DNA from: Echinostoma caproni
Taxonomy: Eukaryota > Platyhelminthes > Trematoda > Plagiorchiida > Echinostomatidae
Assembly: GCA_900618425.1 (NCBI GenBank)
Contig: UZAN01043178.1
Location: forward strand, 1 to 41,708
Direction: 5' to 3'
Length of the DNA stretch: 41,708 bases
Shown here: positions 10,331 through 23,669 of the stretch, piece after piece
Numbering within the stretch: position 1 is the first letter of the stretch
How the letters are laid out: each line of letters starts with the position of its first letter
Position numbers and translations under genes: made by a program
The notes under the pieces: model-generated
Told to the model about the DNA's origin: nothing
Database searches by the model: none
What the model saw: the letters and a program-made list of their open reading frames with translations, nothing else

Positions 10331-10984
10331 TATGCCAGAGAGAGACGTTTTACGCATTGTTCGGAAACTGTATGGTAGCATCATCGGCTTGCTCACTTTT
10401 CGGGNTAAGAGGTTTTGGTCGAGTAGTTTGTGCAGCCCGGGCCTGTGTATGCACATAGTGGGCTTTAATAGACGAGTGCTCTTGTTATCACCCATGGCGT
10501 CGACTAGTTGATCTCCTGTGGCACTCCGTATCTATTGAAGAATATCGAATGCTCATAGATTGAATGTTCAGTCTCAATGGAGAACAACATTGAAGCTTTG
10601 AATGACCCACATGTCGCTGATTTTGATATTTGCATTGTCTGTTCATCTAGACTACTGGCATCACATGTGCATTTGAAAGGGTAAATTAGCAATAACAAAA
10701 TCCATGAGGACAGGTTAGTCTGCTATTTTGACCCCACATAATGAGTAGAATCATAAATGCGGATAATCATAAAAAGCAAATCATTACTCTTTGTTTCATA
10801 AAAGTAGAATCCAATGATATCCATTGGATATCATTCAGGGTTTTACCAGTAATTCAAAGCATTCAGATGTTATAGGACTTTTGAAGTTAAAATTACCTTT
10901 TAATGAAGCATGTTCAAAGTTCACACCCTATCAGTTCAGTCAACAAGCTACCCTTGCTAGAACATTCCATTTAGAAATACTTTG
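10331..10984. other. No gene recognised
   Basis: No coding signal. One undetermined base is present at about 10405. A 23-base near-perfect palindrome lies at 10813-10835. The 5' limit of the RTE-like relic that follows may extend somewhat into this interval, but I see no motif before about 10985. Confidence 0.45.
10813..10835. repeat. 23-base palindrome, 10-bp arms
   Basis: AATGATATCC (10813-10822) and GGATATCATT (10826-10835) are exact reverse complements around the spacer ATT. It lies in non-coding sequence upstream of the RTE-like relic. It could be a chance structure, a hairpin or a protein binding site; nothing in the context decides. Confidence 0.6.
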
Positions 10985-11009
10985 TGTATCCTAAAGGCGA
11001 AAAAAGCCC

Positions 11010-11640
11010 TAAATCAATCATCCCCCTGCACTGTCCCGATTTCACATCATCCTCATGCTTCAGTCTTGGTATGTCAGGCAATTTGGCGTTCGACGCTCAC
11101 AGTTTTGTTGATGTTTGGATTGCGCCAAGTGCCAGAGCTGAGCGATCACTTCATGAGTGGATTCCAATCAGCACCCAACTATGCGTTGTGCGTTAAAACT
11201 GCTCAGTACGGGTTAATAACAACGGTAGACAGGGTTGATGCTTACTCGTCGTATCGGTGTATGCACTGAGTGAGTGCAATAGATGTGAAATTAAGGATGA
11301 ATTCCAGAAGGATCTTTCTCAAATACTCCAAAAATCTCGATCAAAGGACGCTGTAGTAGTCGCCGGAGAATCCGGTGCTCATATGGGATACTTAGACGAA
11401 TCAGAAAGGTTTCTTGGCGGTCCACATGCCAACCACAGCCAACCGGAAGGAAACCGGAGATCGTCTACTTCAACTCTGTGAAACACGGATTGTTCTTGTC
11501 AAGCACAAACTTCTGGCACAAGAAACGATACTGTCTTACATGGAAGCCTCCAATCTCTTCACATCGCTGGACCCAAATCGAATTCTTCCTACATCCGGCA
11601 AACAATCGCAATAAAGTCTCACGATACAATCACAACAAAA
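11010..11640 (+). pseudogene. Decayed apurinic-like endonuclease domain of an RTE-like element
   Basis: This domain nicks target DNA to start reverse transcription. Recognisable parts are APSARAERSLHEWIPISTQL (frame from 10984), which fits the segment leading to the LCAVRL strand, then TECNRCEIKDEF-like sequence and DLSQILQKSRSKDAVVVAGE (frame from 11257). The invariant G-D-F-N-A loop, which carries catalytic residues, is degraded to GESGA. Then a shifted frame gives LLQLCETR, and another gives LFLSSTNFWHKKRYCLTWKP and SSHRWTQIEFF. The last matches the W-T-Q-I-D-H motif near the end of the domain, with D-H changed. The loss of both catalytic loops shows it is inactive. Confidence 0.68.
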
Positions 11641-11765
11641 GTTGCAACTTGGCCTTTTAAACGAAGCTTTCCCATCATCTTTTCAGTTCAACAATCAGTC
11701 GAAGGACATAAGGAACACTGCATGCAAGTCAAAGAATTAAATATCAATAGGAAAAGTAGCGGAAC

Positions 11766-12705
11766 ATGACGCGGACACAAAACACAAACAAAGGTAAGTC
11801 GGTTATCTTACCGTTCTACAAAAAATGTGACAGATGCTCTCTTGAAAACCACAGTGGGATTAGTTTAATCAACATTACCTTTGAAATGCTCCCTGAGATC
11901 ATACTCCGTGTATTATATGCCGCACGTGAAGAGTGCATATTTGAAAATCAGGCTGGTTTTAGACAAGTTCGAGGTTATATCAACCACATCGTTATCTTCG
12001 TTCAATTTCGGAGTAGTGACATTCTTTTCGTAGACCCACAAACACCTTCTTCCTCAATCCGAGAGCGACCTTTGGCTCAGTACACCACTCTAAACCTCGG
12101 CGCTACGTTTCCGTCGAGGGTGTGCCAACGAATTTGATTTTAATATTCCAATCTCTTTATGATGATATTCGAAGCCGAGTCCGAGCTTACGTTACCTTTT
12201 TGCCCGAGTTCACCACGGAGTGGTGTTCGTTACGGTTGCCCTCTCTTTCCTTTTCTATTCAACTTTGTTAGATATTTGATCCTGAACATAGCTCTATCTT
12301 CGTCCAAGGACAGCGGCATCGGTTTTCCCAGATTACAGGGTTTCTGATGTGGTGCATGCAGACGACATTTTACTACTAAGTGAAGATCCAGGTGAGTTGT
12401 AAGCTTTTGTGGATAGCCTGAGTGCCAGCGCAGCGATGTTCGATATGCGCTTTCCACCGTCGAAATTTTAAATTTTGCCAGCAGTTTCATTCCTGGAATT
12501 GGTAAATGCTCTCTGATTTGGCTACGGGGAGTTATGGTTCTTTACCGATGTCGGTAGCGTTTGGGTGTTATGGAAGACAATGACCGGATCAGCTGCGTAA
12601 CGGACTCAGTTACCAGCAGAATTCAACCGACTGCAGACAAATTCAAAAACGTCATCGCCTTTGTATGCCGACTTTATAGAAGTGTTCATTTTGTGGAAAT
12701 TCACT
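11766..12705 (+). pseudogene. Decayed reverse transcriptase of an RTE-like element
   Basis: Motifs in order: ILPFYKKCDRCSLENHSGIS (RT finger, normally K-G-D-x-x-x-C-x-N-x-R-G-I-S) from about 11797; REECIFENQAGFRQVRGYIN near 11930 (E-N-Q-A-G-F-R-x-G-R-G); IFQSLYDDIRSRVRAY near 12150; SGVRYGCPLFPFLFNFV at 12219-12270 (motif B, normally S-G-V-R-Q-G-C-P-L-S-P-F-L-F-N-F); HADDILLLSEDPG at about 12355-12390 (motif C, Y changed to H, both aspartates kept). A later VTSRIQ and CRLYRSVHFV fit the thumb. The motif A segment F-D-S-V is unreadable. Several frameshifts and stops separate the blocks. Confidence 0.75.
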
Positions 12706-14344
12706 GTTTTTTTCTACTTTTGAGGTTGCTTTAAAATGTTTGGAAAAGAATGTAAATGGATATTCGTTTTCGTGAAGAACTACTTTTTAAAGTATCTTCT
12801 GTACACGTTTGAAGCGTTTCAGGAAAACGTGTGCAAACGAGAACAATTTTGCATTGCCTCGTGGCAAAGTTCATGTTTGTAACTATTGTTCAGATCATGA
12901 GTTATCATGAAAGACAGAACTTTTAATTCCTCCATTTGTTTGACTAGTAATTTTCATATCTAAGTCTGGATACTACCAATTTGTTCCTCGTGACAAGTCA
13001 GCTGGATATGGGAATGGATAGTGTTGCATCAATGTTCCTTATAATGAGGATGTCATTAATGCGGCAAAAATAAGGATTTGCTTTTGAAACACTCTATTCA
13101 AGACTATGTTCTAGTTGGCCCGAAAAATATCCGCAGGAATCGGTCCAAGCGAACTGCCTATATCGGCCCAGTCTCTCTGCTGTTATCCTTGTCCGATGAG
13201 AGAAAATCTTACGTTTGGTGTTCATAGGAGTCGGAGTTGCCAGGACTCAGTGACGCGTGCAGCTAAATGATCATTGATAATTGTACAAACCCATGTTTCC
13301 TACATACCCATTCAAAGCGTGAAGGGAAAAACAGTGACTCTGGATAAGCGTGCAGATACCTTTCTACTTTCAGAAAGTCCCCTAAGTGTCATGAATTTCA
13401 ACTAATTCTTCGGGTTGTTTGACTTTGGTTTGAAAATGCACTTTTCTTATTCAAGCGTGATACAAAACAAAAGACAAAACACAAGGCCCACGTTTGTATA
13501 TGCGCACTTCTTTCTCTATTCGATTTTCTCGACTCCACCCAGGTTTGTCCTGGCAAGTGTAGAATTAAATGTGTTCACTGTTATCTGATTGAGAAAACTG
13601 TACTCACTGGCTTCTGGTGGAATAAAAGTCCATGGTTAACTTGGCAGCGCGTGTGAAACCAGCAGAGATTTCCATTATTGGTGTCATATTTCGCCATTTC
13701 CTTTCAGTTGTCACTTAGATGAATGGTTGTGGAACGCAGTCAATGCCCCCCCCTGAATGTCAGTATTGCATTGATAATGAGAATGACCTCTCTCTAAAGT
13801 ACATTGAATAAATCGTTTTGTAGAATGCGTGGAAGACGCAGGAGGTGAAATCAAGTAGTCAATTGTTCCTTTCAGTGAGCAATGTGCATCTTCAAGTGTA
13901 CAATTATCCTGACAACCTAGGGAAACTGTGAAAATGAATGATCAGACATTACCATTAGTTGGCTGCATTAACCATCCGGGCAGTGAATAAGATGCCCGCA
14001 GGCATCTCCATGTCGTGAGCTAAGCGCGCTAGAAGGTGACACTTTTATTGTTGATTTGGCGATTCCTTGATACTGAACACTTGCGTGGCAGCTCGATTAG
14101 TTCCGGTTGAAAGGTTGTCAGGCCCTGCGTTTGCCTGAGTATAATATCCATCGAGTACACATTTTTAATAATCGGTGCCTTTCGTAATTGAGCACGGAGA
14201 AGATTGTATGAGCGGATAAGTAACATTAAGGCGAATAATTCAATGTTGTGCATGAATGTTCAACATGTAATCAACCACATAGAATTGATAAATTTTGAGC
14301 AACAAAAAAGTATCAAAGCTTTAGATCAGCGAATAACAGTCCAG
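12706..14344. other. No gene recognised
   Basis: No coding signal of known type. A 74-residue minus frame at 14029-14253 directly follows the end of the minus-strand RTE-like relic and could be its 3' untranslated region, but it matches nothing I know. Around 13980-14035 the minus strand has a TAGCTCA... sequence with a GATGCC-TGCG-GGCATC hairpin, weakly tRNA-like. The run CCCCCCC at 13746-13753 is a simple homopolymer. Confidence 0.45.
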
Positions 14345-15185
14345 TAGAAGTTACGCCGTTGAAGCCATTTTCGAGCCATTTCGGCTAGTGTCTCCAGCCA
14401 TAGTTATTCGCCATCCTTGGAATCCCAACTTAGGAGTTCGGAGCGGCTTACAACTGCCAGTTTTGATTTTACTGATATCATCCCTCCAACCCGGGGTAAT
14501 TTTTTGTTCACCTAATAACCACTCCCGGTTGGTGTCGGCTTGCGTAAACATAACGCGATGGGACAGTCGTTAAACCGATGTGGTCAATACACGCCTTAAA
14601 GGGGAAATCCGGTCAGACACTTAAAATCTACTCGTCTTCTATGTAAGCGGACCAGTTCTCACAGTCTTAGAGTAAGACTACACGCATTTTGGTATTGTAC
14701 TCTCGGCCATTCGAGGAAAGTTTGTTGAAATTGTCGGCAATTTTCAAACGGTGGCTCATGAGTGTGACGGTACGCTCAGATGTTTGCCATTCTTGTGGTG
14801 GGATCCTGCGCTTCCATAGTAAAAAGTCATTCCAAACTGCATCACGAAGAAAGCCAACTCAATAATATATCCTCTGCGTCCATTGAAAATATCAGTGAAG
14901 CAAACTTGCACAATACCTGTTGAGCATCTTGGAAGCCGCTGCATATCTTTCATATTCTAAGTAGCGAAGTCGATCAACTGTGAGAAACTCAACACCAGAG
15001 GCCTCATAGTTTTCGAGACATCCATTGCGAAATTAAAGAGCAAGGGTAGAAGAAGTCGGGTTTGCCGAACTCCACTTACGATGGTGAACGAACAGGGGGG
15101 AGAGGGTGTCACAAAGGCTGAAGCACCCTGATGTTTCTGAGTAGAGGCCTTTGAGGTAGTTAAGGTTCTCCTCAGGCACATCTAA
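14345..15185 (-). mobile_element. Second RTE-like retrotransposon relic (RT palm to C-terminus)
   Basis: Minus-strand frames give the RT from motif B to the C-terminus. In order they are: EENLNYLKGLYSETSGCFSL (about 15170-15110); SGVRQTRLLLPLLFNFAMDV (about 15090-15030, motif B with damage); RLRYLEYE (motif C region, aspartates lost); QEWQTSERTVTLMSHRLKIA (about 14800-14740, matching the V-L-L-Q-x-W segment); RVVLL followed by a stop, then CENWSAYIEDE (about 14680-14620, matching V-L-L-Y-x-C-E-T-W). The end is SKIKTGSCKPLRTP, then LETLAEMARKWLQRR (14400-14350). These are the successive landmarks of RTE-like elements with the N-R-W-L-E-T-L-x-x-M-A ending. The upstream frame 15172-15390 may belong to it but shows no clear motif. 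Confidence 0.7.
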
Positions 15186-15399
15186 CAGACGAATTCATTG
15201 CCTTGGCCGATCGAAAGAGATAACCTCCGGGGCCCCACCAGAAATGTTCATCTTGAAAGCCAAATCTGCAAGAGATCCGGATGGAACTGAGGGTCCGTAG
15301 TCCAAAGAGGGTCAGCTTCCAGTTCACCAGGTCCCACGCCCTTGGGATAGAGTCAAAAGTCCAAGATATCCAATGCATCTCAGCGTCCAATCAAGTCAG

Positions 15400-18300
15400 A
15401 GACTATTGTTAAAACCTGGAGGGTGTGATCATGTATTAAGTCTCTTGTTGGTTGGTTTGTAGTCAGGAATTTTAACCAACCTTCCTGTATGAATGGCCAG
15501 TGGTTCACTAGCCCAGGTAGAACACTAGATGTTGGCTTCCCCAATTGTAACTTTCGTGGGAAAATGCCTACCCCACTGAACGGCCATTTTGAGTAACTCT
15601 GTCTTACAGCAGCATTTCATCAGGTGCAAGTGACAGATCACCAGCCATAGCCTCAGACAACTACTCCCAACAATACCGAAGCTGACAGAGGTCCCATAAT
15701 AAGGTTTGCTTCACCGGGAATTCGTTATCCCAATGAATTCCGGTCAATAAGCTTCGGTTGTTAGATCAAGTATTCCTCAAGTCAGGCATTCGTCTAGTAT
15801 TTTTAGCGTTTGCTCAAGTCGTTACGAAAGTCATAGAGCGAAAACGTTTGTTGGAAGAAGTGACTGAAGGACATGCCAGCAAACTGACAGCAGTGAATTG
15901 TGGTTTTACTTTTTTATCAGACCAGAGTCCTTGGTTGTGTGTACAATTAATCTGAATTTTCATTTTTTATACCGCAGAAGATTATTTTGCTTATCCACCC
16001 CTCACACCAGGCCGAATAACTAACAATCGCATCCGTTTACGCTTACGTGTCTTGCATATGAGCCTATCAGCGGTCAACAACGTGTATCTCTGTCTGGATG
16101 AGCACTGCTAAGCGTATAAATTCCGGTATGTAAATTACAACTGAAGGAGGTGGCAATGATCAGTATAATTATGCAAGTTTTCCGAAACTCTTCTGTGTTT
16201 ACAGACTTTGAGATCTTTGAAAATCATTTGCCTTTAAGTGAGCCAACATGTACCAGGTCAGTGTTAATAAATAAGAAAACACGCAAACCACGTGCTGATT
16301 CCTATCGAATCCCACATACTAGACAGCAAAAGCTCATCACTGCTTATCATTCACTGGTAGTGTATTGACATGAGGTCCGAAAATGGTCACAATACAGTTG
16401 AGAGTAAATACTTGGCTTCATGGGTGTAGTTTCGGGGATTCATTCGATCACAAGTTTGTAAAATTCAAAAGTGAGTTACATTCAATGCATCTAGTATACA
16501 TATCATGAGCCCCCCTCTCCATATATCTCCTGCGATTAGTTGATCCTGAGAGCCGCAACATGCTACGTTAAAATCTCTAAACATTCCCGCACACGGTTCA
16601 TCAATAGAGTACTCTCGATTGACTATGTGAACTGTTAAATATCATTGACTTGCATGGTTTTGGAAACTTCCTAAGTATTGCCTATTTCGAATACGAATAA
16701 TACATGCGAATCAGTCCCCAACTATGAATGAATGCTGCATCCCCTTTCATCTCGAGTTAATATTCAAGCAAAGCCAAACCTTCGGTCTTTGCAAACGCAA
16801 TAACAAAGATACTGTTGATAGTTGTGAACACGTAAAGTAGAGCGTTAAGAGGTGCGAGCAAAATGTTCAGAAACTGCGAATTCACAAGAGTAGTTTTCTT
16901 CCTTCCTAAACGATTATTGGAGGCGTGAAAAATAAGAAAATATAGCTAAAATTGAACTTATAGGAGTTTCTGAAAATGGGAAAAATTAATTTAGTTGTGG
17001 ACAGAAATAGAACAGGGAAGTTTGCATCCGACTTATTCCTCACCCCTATTTTCAGGTTACCTATCATGACGACAGAGTGTCATGGTGCTCTATTCTTACA
17101 CAAAATTCATGCGAGAAAAAAAACATTATTTCTGTGGTCGTGTCGAATTTTCAATAATAGGCCTTCAAATTTAATTCCATTCTTTGTTTATTTTCCTGGA
17201 CTACAGGGTGCGCAAAATCGCCAAATGTTTTCGCTTCAATGGCTTGGCAAAAGTGTCACGGCCAACAGATTGGGTCAAGTTTAATTGCACTCTCCCAATA
17301 TTCCCCAATTTGTAAACTGTGGCACAAAAACAAAGTTATGTTCACATGGGATATGGCTCTAGGTTCCCTCGATATGTAAGTTTTGATAATGCAGGCCATC
17401 TGACATCTGACACTTTGTTGATTATTTTTTGTTATCGAGAAAAATAAACCATGTTCAAAAGTCTACTTGTGCAAACTATTGCATTACGAAATAATCCGGA
17501 ACACTTCGATGCTGTTAGTCTTGAGCAGTGATCACAATTGGTACACAGGATTTTTAGTACCCAAAGTACAGCTCATAAGACTAGCTCACATCCCAGTTAG
17601 GAAATCCCATGTATACAGCAGCTTCCAGTATTATTGAAAACTAGCGGCATATTCCACGTACATGGAATACAACAACGGAGTCTCGATTAAATAGAAACGG
17701 GAGAGAGTCTAAAGTGTCGTGATTTGGAATTGCAATATGCAGGATAATAAACCCTCGGCTACTGCGATGCGACCTTCGCCAACTAAATTAGACATGCTTC
17801 GAGAGGCGTTGAAACCATGCTAAGCGGATCATGGATGGATGACCAAAATATGCACTGAGGGATGTGTCTCTTATTCCACGTTTGATTGATGGGTAACCTG
17901 TTTGACGTTTTTTGCTCGTCTACGTACTCCTTCGAGAGAGATTGCCTCACATAAGCAAATAAATCACCTGATATTTATATCTAGGATCACGATTTATATG
18001 AAACTACGTACAAAAACCTAAAAAGCAATGATTCAACCTGTAGTGATGGATGTGGCTGGGTGCTTGCGTTTACCAGTTCCCTATCTCTGCTGGAGGTTTG
18101 TCGTCAATTTTCAGCTGCTCCATCTAGGTAAATGTAGCTTTTGTTCAAAAACGCGCGATGAACTTCAACGATTCCTCGTCCAGCATCATGGAATTACACA
18201 GGTTTACTGGTATGCTATGAAATCCGCAAAACCTCGATGATAAATACGACTATTTTGTTTTCTTATTTGATTTTAATGTAAATGAATAGCTTCCCTCAAT

Positions 18301-21300
18301 GTTTTATACAGTGTATCGGTAGGTGAATCTGTACGTTGCATTAAAAAATAAAACGTCCATATTTTTGGAAGGTTCATATGCACATTTTTAGCAAACTGTC
18401 ACCCATAACATTTCGTCATTAAGGAATTCAATTACGTTTTTCTACTTTTTTCAGGTATACGGAGATCACGTGATAGTCTTTATACCGGTGTCCATCGTCA
18501 ATACTGAGTAGGATCCCAACTGAGAAACAACTGATTGGGGAACAATACAGAGAAAACGCGAATAAATCACTCCGACGATTTTCATATGCACAATACATGT
18601 AACCTTCGGAAATACTGCACAATTAACGAGACGCGTTCCATGTCAGACAAACAAAGATCCGTCTCGAAAATCAGATCCCGTATTTCGTTAAGTCTCAGAT
18701 CAATACGTGTAATCTGATTACACATTTAGCGTATTATTAGCTTAACAGAATTATAAACGATCCGCATACACTGAAATTGTGTCATGCATGCTAATTAGTC
18801 CGTTGGTATCTATATAGCATCTTTGGAAAATTGTTTTCTCTCAGTTCACGGGAATCTTTTGATTCCTTGTAATTTGACCATTATATGCTGTTCCAACACA
18901 CGTTTGCTCTTGTTAACTGGTTTTAATAAATTCAAAGCACATTATCATGCTATATATTGTTAAATCAATTACTCATAAACCTAGACCCTGGTCCGTTGAC
19001 AGATGCCCCAAATTTGTAACCCCTATGCAACTTCTCACTTAATAAAAAAATAAGCTCCTTTTTCAATGGTGATATTAGATCAATAACTAAGTATTTCAAT
19101 GCTATTATGATTATAGATCAAATGAAAGTAACTTTGTGAAAGGAATAATTCACGAGTTTATTTTATTTGCGTTCAACGCATAAAGAGATTGCCGAGCCTA
19201 ACACTCGTTCGTGGGGTACCAGAACCAATGCAGTATTCATTCTTCAGTTATGTTCCCTTCTAGTTTTACCATTGACACGTAAGACCTAGGTTACTCATTT
19301 TCCTCCCCTATTTCTTTCCAGTGTAATCTTTCTAGAACTGATTGATTTTTTGTACACAATTTTGCCAACGAACGTCAACTGCTACAATAGTAATCTACCC
19401 ACCCCTAATGAAACTTTTGTTACTAATAGTTTTTTATCAAAACTTGCTTTACACACAGTGGAGAACCTGAAAACGAATAGCCCGTGCGGTGGTCTTTTTT
19501 TCCTTGCCACACTCGTAATTGCTTTCAAACTGAGTTCACAATACCCTGCGGATTTCAAGTGAAGCCAAACTGTACGAAGTAAAAACACGCACGGAACGGG
19601 ATCCCCATAGCTCAAGTCACCTCAATCTAGGTACTTCAATGAGCTGGTGCAAAAGGGAATCGAATGCAGCTAAATCGAAACGAAAGTAACGAACACTCGG
19701 CTACCAAAGGATTTCGACTGCACCACTCTTGCAAGAATGGTTTCATGAGGAAAAATATCGAACCAACAAGTCCATCCCAAGCTACAATATTTCCAAAATA
19801 ATTCCGTGAATATTTTTCATCCATCGAAGTAACCAGAGGTGTACAATATCTGCTAATTGATGTTTCCATTTATCTGAATTCATTGTATAGTGATTGATCA
19901 TTGCTGATGTGGGGCTAAAATGACCTTTTCTCTTAGCATAAAAGTGGGACATTATGATTAAGAGATATGACAAACAATGTCTAACAAAAAAAGAATGATG
20001 CATACAGTAAAATACATTTCGTGTTTATCTACCGAGAATTCAACGTCTACCCGAATTCTGGTATAATTGGCGAAATCAATGCTTGATACGTTTGATCTGC
20101 ACAGGTGTTACCCTGGAATGTACTTCATTCCATGTCAACCCAAAGTTAAATCTAATTATTTTACTCAGCTTCAAAATTCCGCGCGCCCAATGACCACATT
20201 GTACTCATATACAACTGAATCAAAATTGTCTAATGCACTTTACAAAGGCAACACCTTTCGGTATTGGAGGCATCAGAACCAAGGTTTACCAACGATTCTC
20301 ACATTTATTTGAGCTCTCACGTAGCACATCTCCTATCCGTTTGTACTGGGGTATCCGTTATCTCTGATTCTAAGCATTATATTAACTTCGAGCCCAAAAA
20401 TTGACGCGGACTTTTCTAGTCTCAAAAACGCACTTGAGGTTGCCAAATCGAGTTCATCTTTATGAATGGCATACCATTAGTATTCCATTTTGTGTAAACA
20501 AGAGAATTAAGATGCATATCATTGCATCTAGGTGTGCAGCCTGATCGATCTATTGCAGAACACTTAAACGGCTGATTGCAATTTCATGTGTTCTTTTTGG
20601 GGCACGCGCAAATACCAATTTTATGGGAAAAGGGTTTCTCCGGCGAAAGACTCCAATTTTGGGAGCCGTGATACTGATTTCCCACCTCTCACACACCCTT
20701 ATAGATGGGCCGGAGCATTGCAAGCGATAGATAACGGTAGTTGACACGAGATGTCATTTACGAAAAGGCAGAGAGAGATGAGAGAGTTTAAGCGAGACCA
20801 TCGATCATTCTCAGTGACACAATCTTTCCCTGTATTCTTTTCGTGTACAACAAAAATGATAAAAGCGCAGAAAAAGTGAGCATTAGCTTCTGATCTGAAT
20901 GCAAAATATTAGCAAAAAGGAAAAAGCAGATCAGCAGGAAACACTTTCCGTTGCTCAAAAAAACCAAAGTATATCGATTGAATTTAATGATAACTGACTC
21001 AGTCTGGAACGAACTACCTTCTGACTGTCATCTGCGAAAAAGGACCGACAATGTTTGACATAAACAGAGGCATATTTTCTTTTGTCCTCTGACAGCTGTG
21101 TCTATCGTGCGAGGGAAATTTAGGCACAGAAATATCTATCGATAAATAACCTCTGTTTGTGTTTATTTTGCAAGCACACTTGATAACCGCGAATTTACTT
21201 CTTTCTAGGAATGAAATCTGCAAAACAATTTCGAAAATTAATGTGAGTGAACAATGTTGAAGGTAAAATCAAGAAAATAATTGGCTGATATATTATACTC

Positions 21301-23669
21301 AAAACTCATTCCTGATGATGAATGCATTAGATAGATGGCTCCAATCGCAGTATATCTTGTTGGAACTATGAGCTGCCCGAAGTCTGATTACTTGTGCAGT
21401 TAGACCACATAAGCATGGCTCATATTTTATTATTTTGTTCAATGATTTTCGTAACCAAGTGACCAAATTAATAACTGGAAAAAAGGAATGCCAAGACTTG
21501 GTATCTGAAATAAAACAGAGCAACAAAACCGGTCCTTCTTTTTTTCTATGACGTCTCAAACCAACACCATACGTTATTTTCAAAATGAATAATCCTCAAT
21601 AAGGAATTAATCGAAGTATTTTGGTGTTTTGTACCATTCGTTTGTTACTTTCAAGCCATACATATAACCCATGCATTTTCTTAAAAGCCAGCAATTTAAA
21701 GCAAAGAAGCTGCCATGTTCATCTCTTCACAATTCAAAAAAGATATACTTGTCGGTTGTATTTATTTTACATTTTGCTTTCTTACTCAGAGTTTGTTGAA
21801 TAAATAAGCACGATTGGATCACAGAAACAACCGTATGATCAGGGACAATTGTAGCAATAATAAACAATTTAGTGCATGTAGTGATAGGTTGAGTTTCTTT
21901 TTTATTTTACACTCGAGAATTCAAATGGTGTCCTACGAAAAGGTCGGATAACGTTCTGTTTAAGTGGTTCGTATAGTATGAGACAGTCATCCACTTGCTG
22001 TTTCTCTGTTTCTCTTCCCCTCCAGCTTGGCAAGCAAATAAATAAATGCCCTTTTAAAATAAAAAGATTCAATCAGTTTATACAATTGTGTTAAAGGAGT
22101 TTTTTTTATACCGACGAAGTGCAACCAGAATAACTCTGAATTGCGTTGCAAGAGCTCAAAGAAAGACCAAACCGAGTCAATAATACCTTCACTGAAAAAA
22201 TGAATTAACGAACATTCACGATGAAATAATAATCTCTGTAAAGATTAATAATGCGGATTAATGCATTTTTTTGCCCGAGTATTTTATTGTATTCTAAATG
22301 CATCTAGCTAACCTTTGTTATCATCAACGTCCTTGAAAAGTTTCCTTTGTGGTGCTGGCCACAAAGTGCCCTGACGGTGTGTAACTGCTGGTCACCAATT
22401 CTCCAGTTGCAAAACTGTGACGGAAAGCACGTCAACAGTAAACCATACCGTAACTTCGCACATCGCGTTCGCAGTGCATGTGGTGGGCTGAGGACAAGTA
22501 CAGTGGATCCAAACCATCTGCAAATAAGCAACAAAAAGCATTCACGAACAGAATAGATCTTAAAACAGCTAACGTGGTATATGCTGAAAATATTGTCACT
22601 TGAAGTTAGTGCGTTACGGGAATATTTCACAAGTGAAACGAGCTTGCCTCTAGTCGATAGCATGCCTGATCAGTGTGCTTTGGAACTGTGAACGAAGCTG
22701 CTACTTTTCAACTGCCTTTGATTAATAGTTGTCATAATCCCGTCATCCTTGTTCCGTTCAAGCTTCACGTTTATCAACTTCATTGAACACAGATGGTGAA
22801 GATTTGGCTTAATTGATCGATCAAAGCTGGAGATTTGAAATAAGGGCTAATTAGAGCGGGATTATCCGACCGTTTTGTCATCGCACTTAGGAAATTATTT
22901 GGTCAACAGGAGTTGAAATGAACTTGCAGACTCATTTCATAAATGTCACTTGATGAAGTTCAAATAACCTTTACTGCGTTTAACGGACATTTAAAGGTTA
23001 AATAAACATTATACATTGCGATGCGCAGAGTTACAGATTTATTCCGCGAAGAGAAAGCAGTTACTGTCACGGCTTTCGGAAAAATATTTATGAACACAAA
23101 TGTTTCCTCGAAAACTTATGACCATCTACCCTAGTCACTGTACTAAACGTCCGAGTACTTTGGTTGACGTTTATTCTCCCTTCCCTGAATAGCGTTATTT
23201 ATCACTTCAGACAAAAGCATTTGCTGCGAAATTTCATAAACTGTTAAAAGCACCCGAAGAAACGTAAACTGATTTGTTTGGTCATTGTTCTTGAGTTGTT
23301 TCTCAATCACAACAGTACCGTCATTATACAGTAACCATTACTTAATATAATGTAGATAACCATCGCACCCCACCCACCGCTGGATGAATCTGTGCACTCT
23401 CTCACCCAAATGATAACCAATCAACGGCCTGGTTCGAAATATACAACCCACTCCTGATTTTTTTCAAATCATGTTTGCACTACTTTTTTGGGAATTTACT
23501 CCAGTTTTATTGTGATATGATCTTTTCTCTCACCCATTTGTCAAACATTGGAAAGGATTTAAGTCTTATTTTTACACTGGTATTACTATATTTACTAAAA
23601 AATCTAGCTAGTATATTGAAAAACGATTGACTGAATTTGCTTTCCGATGTGAAAGTTTAACACAACCAA
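15400..23669. other. Long stretch with no gene recognised
   Basis: About 8 kb of AT-rich sequence with short frames only. I checked the longer frames (16976-17284, 18028-18240, 20067-20312, 22304-22663) and see no domain, signal or family resemblance. The plus frame at 18028-18240 has a CSFCSK pair and ends in a stop, but this is too little for a call. 22340-22530 is somewhat more GC-rich and may be an old repeat. No element end, tandem array or RNA gene was recognised. Confidence 0.5.

Larger units (their letters stand above)
10985..12705 (+). mobile_element. RTE-like non-LTR retrotransposon relic (endonuclease + reverse transcriptase)
   Basis: A degenerate but collinear element: an AP-type endonuclease region at 11010-11640 is followed by reverse transcriptase motifs at 11766-12705, on one strand in the expected order. 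Reading the whole requires many frame changes, so it is a dead copy. Much of the RT region between the finger and palm motifs is hard to read (12000-12110). It is the same general family as the minus-strand relic at 14345-15185, which supplies the matching C-terminal end. The RTE clade (SR2-like elements of flukes) is my best placement, from the endonuclease plus the SGVRxGCPLxPFLFNF-type RT motif. A CR1-type placement cannot be excluded. Confidence 0.72.

Noticed and set aside
22304..22663. 119-residue minus frame as a gene
   Set aside because: Plus frames are also open across the slightly GC-rich part; no recognisable motif.
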